Shown piece by piece: positions 1-10,330 of a stretch of DNA of 64,000 bases (the stretch's first letter is position 1; each line of letters opens with the position of its first letter). Below the pieces are notes generated by a model. The model saw only the letters and a list, made by a program, of their open reading frames with translations, made no database searches and was not told the DNA's origin. The translations under genes were made by a program, and so were the position numbers. This stretch comes from Sphagnum magellanicum (lineage: Eukaryota; Streptophyta; Sphagnopsida; Sphagnales; Sphagnaceae). The DNA lies in the NCBI GenBank assembly GCA_021904315.1, contig CM038908.1, forward strand, positions 16,636,501 through 16,700,500. The letters run 5' to 3'.

Positions 1-297
1 TATTTCCGCGTCATGTATAGACCCAGCACTGTGAACATGTTGCAGCGGCTGGAGCATCAATACACCAATTCTTTGTCAGTTGAAACGCCCACAAAATCAT
101 TGGATGTATCCTTATCCATGACACGAACCACATTCAACCATGGCTCTGAACTTGGCTCTGTTTATGAACCCTTACTTCTTCCTGAGACACCTACTTTTCA
201 GAAGAAAAGTGGAGACTCTGAAGCATCATCTGATTCTGTACCTTCTAGCCCCACAAGGGTCACACTTTCAACTTACTCAAGAAGTAAAAACAAATGA
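1..297 (+). CDS. 3'-terminal exon of an unidentified gene (5' part outside window)
   Basis: The frame is open from the first base of the window and closes at a TGA at 295-297, so this is the end of a gene that begins before the window. The visible part is about 98 residues. It starts with an aromatic/basic stretch (YFRVMYRPS), then a short helix-like piece (MLQRLEHQY), and continues as a Ser/Thr-rich, low-complexity tail (LLLPETPTF, SDSVPSSP) typical of a disordered C-terminus. I do not recognise the family. The ATG at 13 is probably an internal Met, not the start. The stretch could also be an open stretch of intron or UTR, but its composition is protein-like. Confidence 0.45.
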   Translation, partial: YFRVMYRPSTVNMLQRLEHQYTNSLSVETPTKSLDVSLSMTRTTFNHGSELGSVYEPLLLPETPTFQKKSGDSEASSDSVPSSPTRVTLSTYSRSKNK

Positions 298-615
298 GGG
301 AACCTGTTTGTCTCTGTGGGCACTGGACTCATGTATGGTTTGTTATCAAGGTGCTCATTTTCTGGTTAGAAGATGTATTTCTCCAGGAGAAAAAGTTTGC
401 ATGGATTCCTTCAATATAGTTTCCATGGATCTGACAGCCTATTTGATGCTATTGCATCAGTTCCACTCCTTGACTAAAATGATAATCATTAGATCCCATT
501 TAACAGATTCTATTTGCCTCAGCTCAATGAAATTACATCTTTAAATTCTTGCAAGATCCAGTTTGTTCACCTTCGCTCAATACTTTTGGCATGTATGAAA
601 TTTCCTCCTCCTTGG

Positions 616-895
616 TTTCTTTGGTCTTCTCCTTCTGCTATCAGTTTCTGTGGTCTCCTCCTTTGGTTTTGGGTTTCTCTGGTCTTGGGTCTTCTCCTTC
701 TGTTTCAGGTTTCTCTGGTTTTCTCCTTCAATTTTGGGTTTCTCTAGTCTCTGGTCTTTCTCCTTCTGTTATGGGTTTCTTTGGTGTCGTCCTGTTTTGG
801 GTTTCTGTAGTCTTCTACTTCTGTTGTGGGTTTTCTTTGGTCTTGTCCTTTTGTTTTAGATTTCTCTGGTCAGCTCCTTCTGTTTTGGGTTTCAG
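616..895 (+). repeat. Imperfect 29-bp minisatellite, nine units
   Basis: Nine head-to-tail units start at 616, 645, 674, 710, 739, 776, 802, 831 and 861. Each begins TTTCTNTGGTCT and ends near TTTTGGG or TTCAGG. Five units are exactly 29 bp; the others are 26, 30, 36 and 37 bp. The array is pyrimidine-rich on the plus strand and ends in TTTGGGTTTCAG, which looks like a 3' splice site. All three plus frames are open through much of it because the unit lacks stop triplets, so open reading there is not evidence of coding. Confidence 0.85.
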
Positions 896-3180
896 TGATG
901 AAGTCAGTTGGGGAGATGTTTGAGGTAATTGGTTAACGCCATACATTGTTGCTGTTTGAATGACTTCTCTGCAATAACTTGGAATACCATGCATATAACC
1001 TTATCGGGGCATTACTAGGTAGACTAATTAGAAGGAACGTTATGGCATCTTCAGTGGCAGCAGTATACCGTGTCCTGACCTGCATAGAGTATTTTGGAAG
1101 AAGTACAGCCTTTAAATAATGTGAAACTGAGTTTGAACTTTGGACCTCTAAATGCACACAAGATATAGTAATCTCCAAAAGGCCTGGTAAAAGAAAATAA
1201 GTTCATTCGAGTGGTTTGGTTGGCCATAATGATTGGTCCAGGTGATGGCATTTTAAATAGTCATTAACTTCATAGTGTTCAAGTTTTCATGTTTATGAAT
1301 AATGGATGTGGAAATAACTAGCATGTTATGTTGAACATGGTAAACACTTGTACAGGTCTAAATGGGGTGTGTGAGTGGAGCTGCTCTAAGAGTAGCCTAG
1401 TTAGGTTGGACATTGGATTTGGGATGAATTGTAAAGTTAAGCATTATAGGTTGAAAATAAGTTTGGGTTGGGTGACTTTCCAATAGGAAATGTCACATCA
1501 TAACATCAACACAGAGCCTCCCATATTCAAAAGAACAACAACTACCTTAGAAATGTTAGAGGAATGAATCCATTCGTACTCGCCCTAGTTCCATGGATTT
1601 TAGGGTTTTGTTTTTGGAGTTTTGCTTGACCTAGTTAGTGAAGGTAGGCCTGAGGGCTCAAAATGCAATCTGAAATTTCACAGCGCCACGCGGCCTCAAG
1701 CACCCACTTTGCATTGTTTATTATATTTATTGAACATCAATTTAAAAAGGTTTTGAAACAAAAAAAATAAATTATTCCTTCTTTACTATGACCATGCATT
1801 GCACATCCAATTCACTTGGTAAATTTTTTTTTAAAATGACCCAACAATTGAAAGGGGAAAAATATGAATACCCTTCATAAAATTGGGCATTAGGCCTACC
1901 TCCACTCCAGGTCCCAGTAGGGGCCAACTAGTTGTTAGTTATTATACCTTCAAATCACATGCTGTGCAATGAAGGATAATAGTAAGTTTGCAAAACCTAT
2001 ATTTTGGCAACTGCCCATCCCATTCAGCATTGCAAAATTTTGACACAATTCATGACATGAAATGTTATGATCAGGTTGGAAAGGTGAAGTAGAAGGGGAA
2101 CCTTGATACTAATGTTCATAGATGGCAAGCAAACTTGATGGGGGACAAAACTATTCATTGGTTTCTTTAATGCATATGTTTTGGAAACAATTCAACCAAA
2201 AATGAATACCTTGGCATTGCTATCCACAAGTCATGAGTATTTCTTGGTGTCGCTTGTACATCCATGGCTTGTTTTCAAGACAACAAAGCTAAGAACATGC
2301 CATAATGGTTAAGATCTTTTTAACTTTTTTATTGAATTAAAAAAAATTTCAGCACCATCAAATAATTCCAATTGTTAATTGCTTATGCTCAAAGTTGTGG
2401 GCAAAAAGTTCATGAAATGTTGTAGTTCTACATTTTTGTTTTAAATGTTTTTGACAACCTCATTGCTTCACATTCAGTGTCCCAAATATTTCTCCTAAAC
2501 AAACCTTCACACCTTGACTCACCCACTGCCTCAATAGGATAAAATGTACTTGAATACATGACTAAAAAGACTATAAATTAAGAAAACCAAAATTTTTACT
2601 TTAACATGTGATAGACTAAAAATTAAGATGATCATGACCCTTGGATGTTTGCATAACTTTACACTTTGTTCCCCAAGTCAATATATGTTTGAAAGTGTAA
2701 CAATATAATGAGAGAAGAAACAAAAGAATAAAATATTCTCATACATATTGTGGATGACCCATGATGTACTAAAATTGCTCTTTATACTTTGATATAAATG
2801 AAATTGCAATAACACATGGGCCCACTTTATATGATTGATCAATGAACAATCATAAAGGGGACATGGTACATTGGATAGTGGACAAAATTTTGCGAAAATA
2901 ATTACAAAAATAGTAACACATTGTTTTGAAGCTTTGACCCATGACTTGACACTTCAATTAGACATGGTATGAGATTTCAAGGCTAAAACACCTCATGTGC
3001 CCTTCATCATTTATCGATTAATTGATATAATACACATATATACACCTTCGGTTTAGTAGAGTATTTGAAACCTAACATAGGTCATAGAAAATTGGTGAAC
3101 AAGGAAGGAACCAAGTTGCTAGCCTCATTATTAGGTAACTCTTTTATACACCTTTTGTTACAAGAAATGAATGTACTTCC
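896..3180. other. Intergenic spacer, nothing recognised
   Basis: Moderately to strongly AT-rich sequence without a convincing open frame, RNA gene or transposon domain. Short A and T runs are common. Confidence 0.5.
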
Positions 3181-3332
3181 ACATTGTTCCCTTATATTTG
3201 AAATGCCAAACATAGCCCCTTTCAAATAATTCTCAAATAATGTCAAATCAGACCACATAACATATGAAAAAATGTACTTATCTCATGGGGTCGCTCAATC
3301 CTTGCGTCGACACACCCAAATGGTTCACTCAA

Positions 3333-3570
3333 AATGCTCCTAATAAATTTCTAACATGCCAAAATCAGACACACCCAATCAGTGTTTTTTTTCAAACCCA
3401 AAAATTTGAGGAAATTGGAATTTCATTTTTTTTCTAGTGTAAATTTGACTAGTGGAAAAAAAGAAAAAACCTTGCACCCAATCCTTCCCTTGAAACACTG
3501 AAAAATCAGTCACAATGCTCCTAATAGATTTTCAAATGCCAAAATCAGACTCAACATTAATGAATGTATA
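3333..3570. repeat. Diverged direct duplication, about 181-bp period
   Basis: The string AATGCTCCTAATA at 3333 recurs at 3514. In both copies it is followed by an AT-rich stretch and then GCCAAAATCAGAC. Related words (GCCAAA, AATTCTCAAA, GTCAAA) occur again around 3200-3240 and 3600-3650, so this may be the clearest part of an older tandem array. Confidence 0.6.
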
Positions 3571-4080
3571 CTTAATTCACAGTTGTCCAATACTTTTAAA
3601 ATGCCAAAAATCATCACCCAAGAGTTCTTGATAATTCTCAAAATCTGTCAAACCAAGAGCACAACACGCAGTGAATCAAAACCTACGAACTCCAATGGAA
3701 AGGACAAAAAAGAAAAAAAAGGCGGGATATTAATAATGATGTACTATTGAATCAGGAGGAATGGGTCAAGGATAGATAGATGTCAAGGAAAGAAGAGATC
3801 GTACTATAGAAATTGATTGCAGGGTAACCCCACCTTTCCTCCTTTCCTGCAGTGCCTGCAATCAGTCACAAAGCTGTTTTTCCTCTTTCATGACTCATGA
3901 GGCATTGGGCCTACACATAGCTTTTTCAATGTCAAAAGGTTCTACTATAGTCATTTACAAAAGCGTTTTGTTTTTTTCTCTCAGGCAGACAAACACTGAA
4001 AAACTATTTGGAAGCATCACTTGACATCAACCACTTGATGGTTGATGTCCTCTTTTAAGAAGCAAAAGGAGGGCTGAACA

Positions 4081-4330
4081 GATTAAGAGTATATGTAATA
4101 AGATTGCAGAGAAAAATCTCCACAAAACCACTTTGAATAGATGACATCTGAGCACAGCCATAACCTCATGAGAATGGCTCACAAAGTGTCAGACCATCAC
4201 CTCATAACAAGTAGCAGTGATGAGTGGCCAAGACTACAAATCATCAGCTCCCAATCACTGACTTCATCAGCTCCTGACCTTGGGTGTAGAAAAGAATATA
4301 ATGATCTGCACAAAAATTGTGCAAAACATT
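4081..4330. repeat. Copy of a dispersed gene-flank repeat family
   Basis: The block contains AGATTGCAGAGAAAAATC followed by CCACAAAACCACTTTGAA, and later ACTTCATCAGCTCC. The same ordered words occur near 47.1-47.3 kb and 47.6-47.8 kb. Both the 4.1-kb and 47.2-kb copies end in AATATAAT(G/A)ATCTG. No coding capacity was recognised; the short open frame at 4141-4332 lies inside the repeat and is not supported. Confidence 0.55.
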
Positions 4331-4682
4331 AAACCAAATTTGGGCCAAACAGACTAAGAGTACCTTCAATGCATACTGTAAGAGTTCATCAAGTGCAATA
4401 TGATGGAGCAATTTTCAACAACCAGATTTACGGATTAAGTGCAGACAAGCCCTGTAAGCACAAGCATATTTCATAACTCCATTCCTGAGCACTATACTGC
4501 AGGCCATTGTAATCCATCAGACTACAATAATCAAATGCTAGCAATAGCGAAGATTCTTCTTTGATTTTTTCAAGAGAAGCATTGAAACCTGCAGAATCCC
4601 CACCACCAAAAATACTTGACAGTTGCTAAATAGCAGCAAAACAAGAAAAGAAAATTGTCACAGATACTATCACAAAATCTCA

Positions 4683-5345
4683 TGTGAGGAATCAAACAGC
4701 TGGAGAACTGATTTGAGGCTCCCTGCATCAAACTGGGGATACAATGATCCAATGCATTGCACCTTGATTACACTTCGTACACCCCAATATACATAATGCA
4801 AGTCACTTACGCAAAAGCAGGAGTAAGCCCTAGGTTTCTGATTTGCAACAAAACACACATGATGTTACAAAGATCAGATCACAAATTCTCTTGTGAGGAA
4901 TCAAACAGCCAAGGAGCTGATTTGAGTAAACCCCAGATTTCTGAATTGTAGCAAAACACACATGTTATGATGATCATAATTTCTTATTGTGAGGAATCAA
5001 AACAGCCAAGAAGCTGATTTGAGGCTCCTTGCATCAAAATGGGGATTACAATGATCCTACACATGGCACATTTGTTACAATCCATATACATAACCATGCA
5101 CAATAGCAGCAGCAAGCCCACCCTAGGTTCCTGAACTGCAGCAAAACTCAAAACATGTTATGAAGAAGATCACAAAATTCTGTGTGAGGAAATGAAACAG
5201 CCAAGGAACCGATTTGAGCTTTGCTGCATCAAAATGGGGATACAATGGTCGTCTGCATTGGATATTCATTACAAATTCATATACATAATATACACAACAC
5301 AAGTCACTTAAAGCAAAAGCAGGAGTAAACCCTAACCCTAGACAC
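4683..5345. repeat. Tandem array of about 200-bp units, four copies, one truncated
   Basis: The word TGTGAGGAATCAAACAGC (with small changes) starts units at 4683, 4892, 4988 and 5183. Three units continue with GATTTGAG, a GCATCAAAATGGGGAT-like piece, a run of ATATACATAA and AAGCCC(TA)GG or AAACCCTA. The unit at 4892 is only 96 bp and lacks the central part. The last unit ends in TAAACCCTAACCCTAG, two telomere-like repeats or a telo-box. Open frames here are shared between copies only because the repeats are similar. Confidence 0.8.
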
Positions 5346-5472
5346 ATAACATTCTCTTACAATCTGTGTAGGTGGTTGTTGCTGAAGTTGTTGCTGAAGA
5401 AGGCATTGCAGCAGAAAGGATTGAGACTTACACAGATGTAAGAAGATTATTCAAAAGAGACAATGATACACT

Positions 5473-5652
5473 AGGTACTATAAGCGTACCAAAGTTTGCA
5501 GCAGATGTGAAGGTTTTGTGCAAGTTGAAATAAGGTGGTGGAAGTACTACTACGAAGCACTAGGTACTATGAATATAACAAAGTTTGCAGCTAATGTGAA
5601 GGTTTTGTATACTTTGAAAGGAGGCAGCAGGAGTAGTACTGCTATGAAGCAT
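5473..5652. repeat. Tandem duplication, 89-bp period
   Basis: AGGTACTATAAGC at 5473 and AGGTACTATGAAT at 5562 begin two copies. Each continues with AAAGTTTGCAGC, ATGTGAAGGTTTTGT and a GGTGG/GGCAGCAGG block with AGTACTACTA-type sequence. It lies just downstream of the PRT1-like stop codon on the opposite strand and may fall in its 3' UTR. Confidence 0.75.
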
Positions 5653-5844
5653 ATACAAAATGAGTTTGCTCTGCAGAAATGGCACAAAGGATGTGAACCC
5701 TGATTGCATTCTATGTGAAACAGAAAACAAACAACATTGACATAGTGCGTACAGGAAGCGTTATTGCTATACAAGGAAATATGAAGAAGAAGATGATGAT
5801 GATGATGAGAGCTTACTCCTGGTTGTTCAGATCGTGCAAAAGGA

Positions 5845-5873
5845 TCTTCTTCTTCTTCTTCTTCTTCTTCTTC
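5845..5873. repeat. (CTT)n / (GAA)n microsatellite
   Basis: About ten uninterrupted CTT triplets on the plus strand (GAA/AGA on the minus strand). The PRT1-like stop codon (TGA, minus, 5874-5872) lies at its very edge. Confidence 0.95.
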
Positions 5874-6729
5874 ACCAACTCCAAAGCAAAATCCAAGGCA
5901 TCTCAGGTCTCTCCCTCTGCTTCTCCTTCTCCACCATACGGTGATGAGGGCCATGGCTTTGGTTGAATCTTCCAGGAAGACTATTGCCCCGGGCATGGCA
6001 GCTTGCACAAAGATCATAGCCAACAGTTTCTGGACAATCACTACAGGTGAATCGCTTGCCAAGAATGGGCATCATGCCACAGCCATCACATCCGACCCCA
6101 GAATGAATCGGGTTCTGCAAGATGATGTCTTCTCCAGCGGAATGGTTGACCAATTGTGGTGCAGATTGCAATTCATTTTCTCTATGTTTCAATTCTTTAG
6201 CGCGTTTGGCATAATCTAACGGGAAATTGAACTCCAAGTACTGATGAAGCTCTATACAAGGCTGTGGGAAAGGTCCAGGATGATGAGCTCTACAAGACGG
6301 ACAGTTCTTAGACGCTTGAGAAACACAAGTCTTACAGAAAAGATGGCCACAGTTGAGCACGATTGGCTTGTACAAAAGCTTATTGCAAGCTTTGCACTGC
6401 AGTTCGGAGAAAACGTCCCGCCTGGAAACGGAACCACTGCCTTCCAGCTGCGGAGAGTACTGATCTTGCCGCGCTTCCTCCTCCGCAACTTCCGAGGCCC
6501 TCCTTGCATATTCCTCCGGTGCTATTTTCCCCAGAAGACGGTGTAACTGCTCGCAGATTCGAGGCAGATGGACATACGATTTCTGACACACCGGACAATG
6601 CGACACCGTCTTCGTGTTCATGGACTTATGCACACACCAGAAACAGAAGAGGTGTCCACAACCCTCCACCACTGGCTTGTATGCTAGCTCCAAACAGATC
6701 GGACAATCGAACGTCTTACTCCCAGCCAT
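5872..6729 (-). CDS. PRT1: PRT1-like E3 ubiquitin ligase (two RINGs plus ZZ finger)
   Basis: A single open exon of 285 residues. RING 1 is C3HC4 with Cys9, Cys12, Cys24, His26, Cys29, Cys32, Cys45 and Cys48. RING 2 has Cys112, Cys115, Cys127, His129, Cys132, Cys135, Cys143 and Cys146. A ZZ zinc finger follows, with Cys214/217, 229/232, 241/244 and His259 plus His262/263. After each RING comes a similar helical piece (EQLHRLL...YARRA and IELHQYLE...YAKRA), which suggests an internal duplication. In Arabidopsis, PRT1 with this RING-RING-ZZ order is an N-recognin of the N-degron pathway that marks proteins with aromatic N-termini for the proteasome. This protein is shorter than Arabidopsis PRT1 (about 410 residues); the linkers and the C-tail are short. 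It ends 20 residues after the ZZ region, where the stop meets a GAA microsatellite. The ATG at 6729 is the first Met, 8 residues before RING 1. A downstream exon cannot be excluded. Confidence 0.88.
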   Translation of the reverse strand: MAGSKTFDCPICLELAYKPVVEGCGHLFCFWCVHKSMNTKTVSHCPVCQKSYVHLPRICEQLHRLLGKIAPEEYARRASEVAEEEARQDQYSPQLEGSGSVSRRDVFSELQCKACNKLLYKPIVLNCGHLFCKTCVSQASKNCPSCRAHHPGPFPQPCIELHQYLEFNFPLDYAKRAKELKHRENELQSAPQLVNHSAGEDIILQNPIHSGVGCDGCGMMPILGKRFTCSDCPETVGYDLCASCHARGNSLPGRFNQSHGPHHRMVEKEKQRERPEMPWILLWSW

Positions 6730-6754
6730 CGCTCTTGCTCGACTCTTGCTCTCA

Positions 6755-6783
6755 AAACTCTCTCTCTCTCTCTCTCTCTCTCA
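6755..6783 (-). repeat. GA/CT microsatellite in the PRT1-like 5' leader
   Basis: About 13 CT dinucleotides on the plus strand (GA on the coding strand), some 27 bases upstream of the PRT1-like start. More broken CTCTC/GAGA pieces continue to about 6830. GA-rich leaders near the start are common in plant genes. Confidence 0.9.
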
Positions 6784-6961
6784 GAGAACTCGAGAACTCT
6801 CTCAGAACTTTTTATCTCTCTCGCGCGCAAAAGCACAAAACAGATAGAAATCTCTGAGAAACGCAATCCCTCGCAACGACAGTAGTAACGACAAGCTTCT
6901 TCCGTAACCTAATGATGATTCCTCAGCAGATTTCTAGATTTCCACGCGCGGTTCTTGATGC

Positions 6962-6967
6962 CACGTG
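6962..6967. promoter_or_regulatory. G-box (CACGTG) upstream of the PRT1-like gene
   Basis: A palindromic CACGTG in the context TGCCACGTGCCG, about 235 bases upstream of the PRT1-like start codon and within a locally GC-richer stretch (6930-7090). The ACGT core is the classical bZIP/bHLH site in plants. Function is inferred from position only. Confidence 0.5.
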
Positions 6968-7082
6968 CCGTACATGGATGAGACGCGATAGGCGTGGACC
7001 GGATGGCTGCGAATATTCGATCACCGCCCGCACAGTGTCTTCTCCGTCGATCCAGTCGGATTAGGATTCGGACGCACAACAA

Positions 7083-7322
7083 GTTCGCCGACGTGTTCGA
7101 GTGTATGAACCAGAATCATATGCGACCTCGGATGTAGTTCTTGTTTCTACGAACACTAACACAAAGCATCTGAGGAGAGTGGCGGAAGAAGATAAAGAAG
7201 AGGCGGCGATTCCAAAGTGCAAGAGATCACAGGTCTTGGAGATGCTCAATGGAGTGCAAGAAGAAGAAGAATATAAAAAACTTCTGACAAACAGCAGTGT
7301 TACATTCAAGCGAAGCATCTGA
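7083..7322 (+). other. Short plus-strand open frame of unknown status
   Basis: An open frame with charged, protein-like composition (KHLRRVAEEDKEEAA, VLEMLNGVQEEEEYKK). It has no ATG at its beginning, begins just after an in-frame stop, and ends in TGA at 7320-7322. It lies divergently to the PRT1-like gene across a GC-richer 350-bp stretch. It could be an exon of a divergent gene, a gene relic or chance. I do not recognise it, and no downstream exon was found. Confidence 0.25.
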
Positions 7323-7399
7323 GGAGAATTGAGGTTCTGTTTATAATTTCTGTTGGAAGACTTGTTTTTATTGGCACCATGATGTAGAGATGGCAATCG

Positions 7400-9250
7400 A
7401 CTTGGGTGAGTTTATGCAGGTGAAAGTAGTACTGTTTGAGGAGCTTGGAGATGGATTTGCAGGCATTGCTTGCAACTGGAGAATACATTTTTACCTCTTT
7501 TTTTCTCTTCTTTCTGAAGGCGAGTTTAGAATTGCCTGTTGTGGGATTTTGTTCAATGTGTGTTTTTCAAGCTTTTTTCTTCTTCTTTTTGAGTTCTCTT
7601 TGAGATACATCATTCAAACTTATTGCGTTTTCACTAGAGAGAACGGTTAGATGTCTAGTGTTTTGATGGTTTGAGGATTTCAAACATGAGAAGAAGAAAG
7701 GGAGAACAACATCTAGAAAGAGCCATGTCCAACATTCCATTAAGTGAAATTGCAAGCTTCAAATGTTGGTGCTTTGCTCCTAATTGTTGATTTGGTTGCT
7801 CCTTTCATTGCACGATCCCAACGCAAGTTCAATATATCTAAGCCTTCCAAATCTTTCTTTGTTTCTCTCTCATTTGTCTCTTCCCCACGTCGTGAGATTT
7901 TGATTTTCTTTGAAGAGAGAATGTTAGTCATGATTTGAATCCATTATAGCTTGGAAGGTTAAATCATGGCCAATTAGCTATTGTGCTTTGATTGTTAAGA
8001 GTCTTCACAAATTCTGAAAAGATGTACGATTTGAGGAGCTCCACAAATACTCGATTACATTGCTATCCTCTTCATCATCTGCTTCTTTTCTTGCCAAGAT
8101 GACAAGAGTTTTGTACTATGAGGCTTGGAGAGTTTTGCTTGGTGAGCAATTGCATGAGGAATGTTGAGGCGTGACAAAACTAATGCCATGCATCAAGTCC
8201 AAAGGACATGGTCAAGTAATTGAAGGATTTTAAAACATTCTTTCCTCATAACCAAGAGGGTTCACTCCTTGTCTTGTTTGCAAGGGTAGAGGCTAGTTCC
8301 CATGTCCTTCTTGTAGTAAATAGTAGAGGTTGGTTTATCTTAGCAAACTCTTCTTTAACCAACTTGTTGGTTGTAGTTCATTGATGTGATTCTCTCTTTC
8401 CATTGCCATGCATAATGTTAGGTTTTCTTTCAGGTATAAGCACCATCATAGAACACATCAAGCAAAATCATTTAGAAGTAAATTTTGCCAATAGAGACTC
8501 TTATGTATGTGAAGGAATTAGGTACTCCCCCCCCTCCCCAACACCTTGAAGGTGGTATGTCAACCTAACGTTCATCAACCAAAAACACTAATACTTAGGA
8601 CTAAAAATGAAACATGCAAAAGAATATCCTATGAACCAAAGTTCACCCACTCTTTCATTTTGACATTAATGACCTTTATTGCTTTTGCCTTCACATTTTG
8701 AAAAAGGTTTGGTATAGGAAAAGGGTAGGGTTAGAAGTCATACCTTGTTGTGGTGCAAAAACACACCTTAATTTTTAAACCCATTGTTTTTGGTTATGTT
8801 GATTTAGTGTGCAATTGTAACACCATTTGAAGTCTATTTTTATGGGTGATATGTAAAAATATTTCCTCAATGGTTTATCAATTTGTGTGATTTCATCATT
8901 TTATGTATTGAATGGACGTGTTAAGATGTTGAATATATTGGAATGATTTCAATCTCCGTTCAAGCCATGTTGTTATATTACTTTCACAACATTGCATCAA
9001 TGATCAATATAACATGTATTGTTTATGACTTACCCATTGGCCATTTTTAAACATTAGGAAACATGAGTTTTATAAAGTGGAATTTCTTCTTGAAAGTGAG
9101 GAGTTTTTTTTTATGTGGGTTTTGGATATTTGTCAAACAATTCAACCACTCTTTACAAAATCATCATGCGTTTCATGAAATCATCAAATGATCGTCCATC
9201 GATCAATTATTTAGTAGGTTCTAATCAACTTGACAACATGTACTAAAATG
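7400..9250. other. AT-rich spacer, nothing recognised
   Basis: No convincing gene. The short open frames at 7390-7938 are not supported by composition or homology I know. A C-run near 8526-8540 and T-rich tracts are the only notable features. Confidence 0.45.
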
Positions 9251-9254
9251 ACTT

Positions 9255-9480
9255 ACCCAAAAAAATTTATGGGTTTAAAAATTTATGTTTAGGGTGTAGG
9301 TTTTGGGTTTTTATGGTTTAAGTTTTAGGGTTTAATTTACAATTTTGAGGTTGAGGTTTTAAGGTTTAAGTTCTACATTTTTAAGCTTGAGGTTTCAATG
9401 TTTGATTTGTAAAATTTAAGGTTGTGATATAGGGGTTGGGTTTAAAGGTACAATTTGTGCCCATGAATGTTTAATTATAA
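9255..9480. repeat. GGTTTAAGG/GGTTTTAGGG-type short-word repeat tract
   Basis: Many short variants of GGTTTAAG, GTTTTAGGG and TTGAGGTTT lie in the same orientation. A similar tract occurs at 27010-27085. The words resemble degenerate plant telomere repeats (TTTAGGG), but no clean array is present. Confidence 0.45.
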
Positions 9481-9959
9481 ATTAAATTTTAATATCAAAA
9501 CCATGGTTTAAGGTTAGGTCCATGAAATTTTTCTTACAAATCATATTTTAATGTTAGGTTTTATCTGTATAAAATGTTTAAGTTAAAAATTATGTTCAAA
9601 GGGGTGGGTTTAAATGAAGATTATGTGAAAGGTTAAAAAATTTATATGCAAATAGTGTTTAACAAAAAATGCATAATTTTTTTTTAACATATAAAACAAA
9701 AATTCTATTTCACCAAAAAAAGCAATAATTACATTGAACTCCCTCTTTTGCTAGTCTTCATTTTTTTCTTCTCCACATTCTCCTCTATGTATGTCATTAT
9801 AATTAAGTTTCTAAGTATTTGCCACATCCTAGGTGTTCCCTTCATCCAAATATTGAGGTCATTCAAACAAAACATGAAAGAGGTCTAATACTTTTTCTTT
9901 TTAAGAAGCTAACATGGAATACATTGTGGATTCATTAGGACTTTGGGAAATCCAATAGA

Positions 9960-10330
9960 TAGGCTACCTTTCCCAAAAAAATTATTATGATAAAGGGTCC
10001 ACAAAATTTAAGGGATAATTTTTGGCATTTTTTTGGTTTTAGGTCACTATGTTGAGGCTTGACCCGTGAAAACATGTAATCATTCCTCTCAATTTTTCAA
10101 GGGGTGCAATTTTTATTTGCATAAAATTTAGCTCGATCTTGAACACTTTGCACACTCATTTTGACCAATTTTAAAGTATGCTACATGGTGGCTATCATTT
10201 GATTAACTCCCTCCATTTTAAAAGTGGGTGTTGAAATAGAAAGGGGAGTTAAACACTTTTGACAATAAAGGACATAAAATGGGTTAGTTTTGATGAAGGA
10301 ATGTCAACTTACGTTATAAGCAAATTTCAT
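9960..10330 (-). pseudogene. Integrase C-terminal region remnant of element 1
   Basis: The minus strand reads ISTPTFKMEGVNQMIATM near 10230-10180, then a GPF-type module (CGPFIII...GKVAYLL) near 10010-9960. The region between the two chromodomain-flanking words is about 290 bp shorter than in element 2, so the chromodomain appears to have been lost at about 9832. Confidence 0.7.

Noticed and set aside
549..923. Open frames through the 29-bp minisatellite as a protein gene
   Set aside because: All three plus frames are open because the repeat unit contains no stop; the translation is a low-complexity product of the tandem repeat.
5550..6062. 170-residue minus-strand frame overlapping the PRT1-like gene, with a Glu run
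   Set aside because: It is an out-of-frame reading of the ZZ region. The Glu run comes from the GAA microsatellite, and the conserved Cys/His pattern is in the other frame.
6252..6857. Long plus- and minus-strand frames across the PRT1-like RING region
   Set aside because: Shadows of the RING-encoding frame, with no conserved motifs.
9255..9480. Interstitial telomere array
   Set aside because: The words are only loosely similar to TTTAGGG and never form consecutive perfect repeats.
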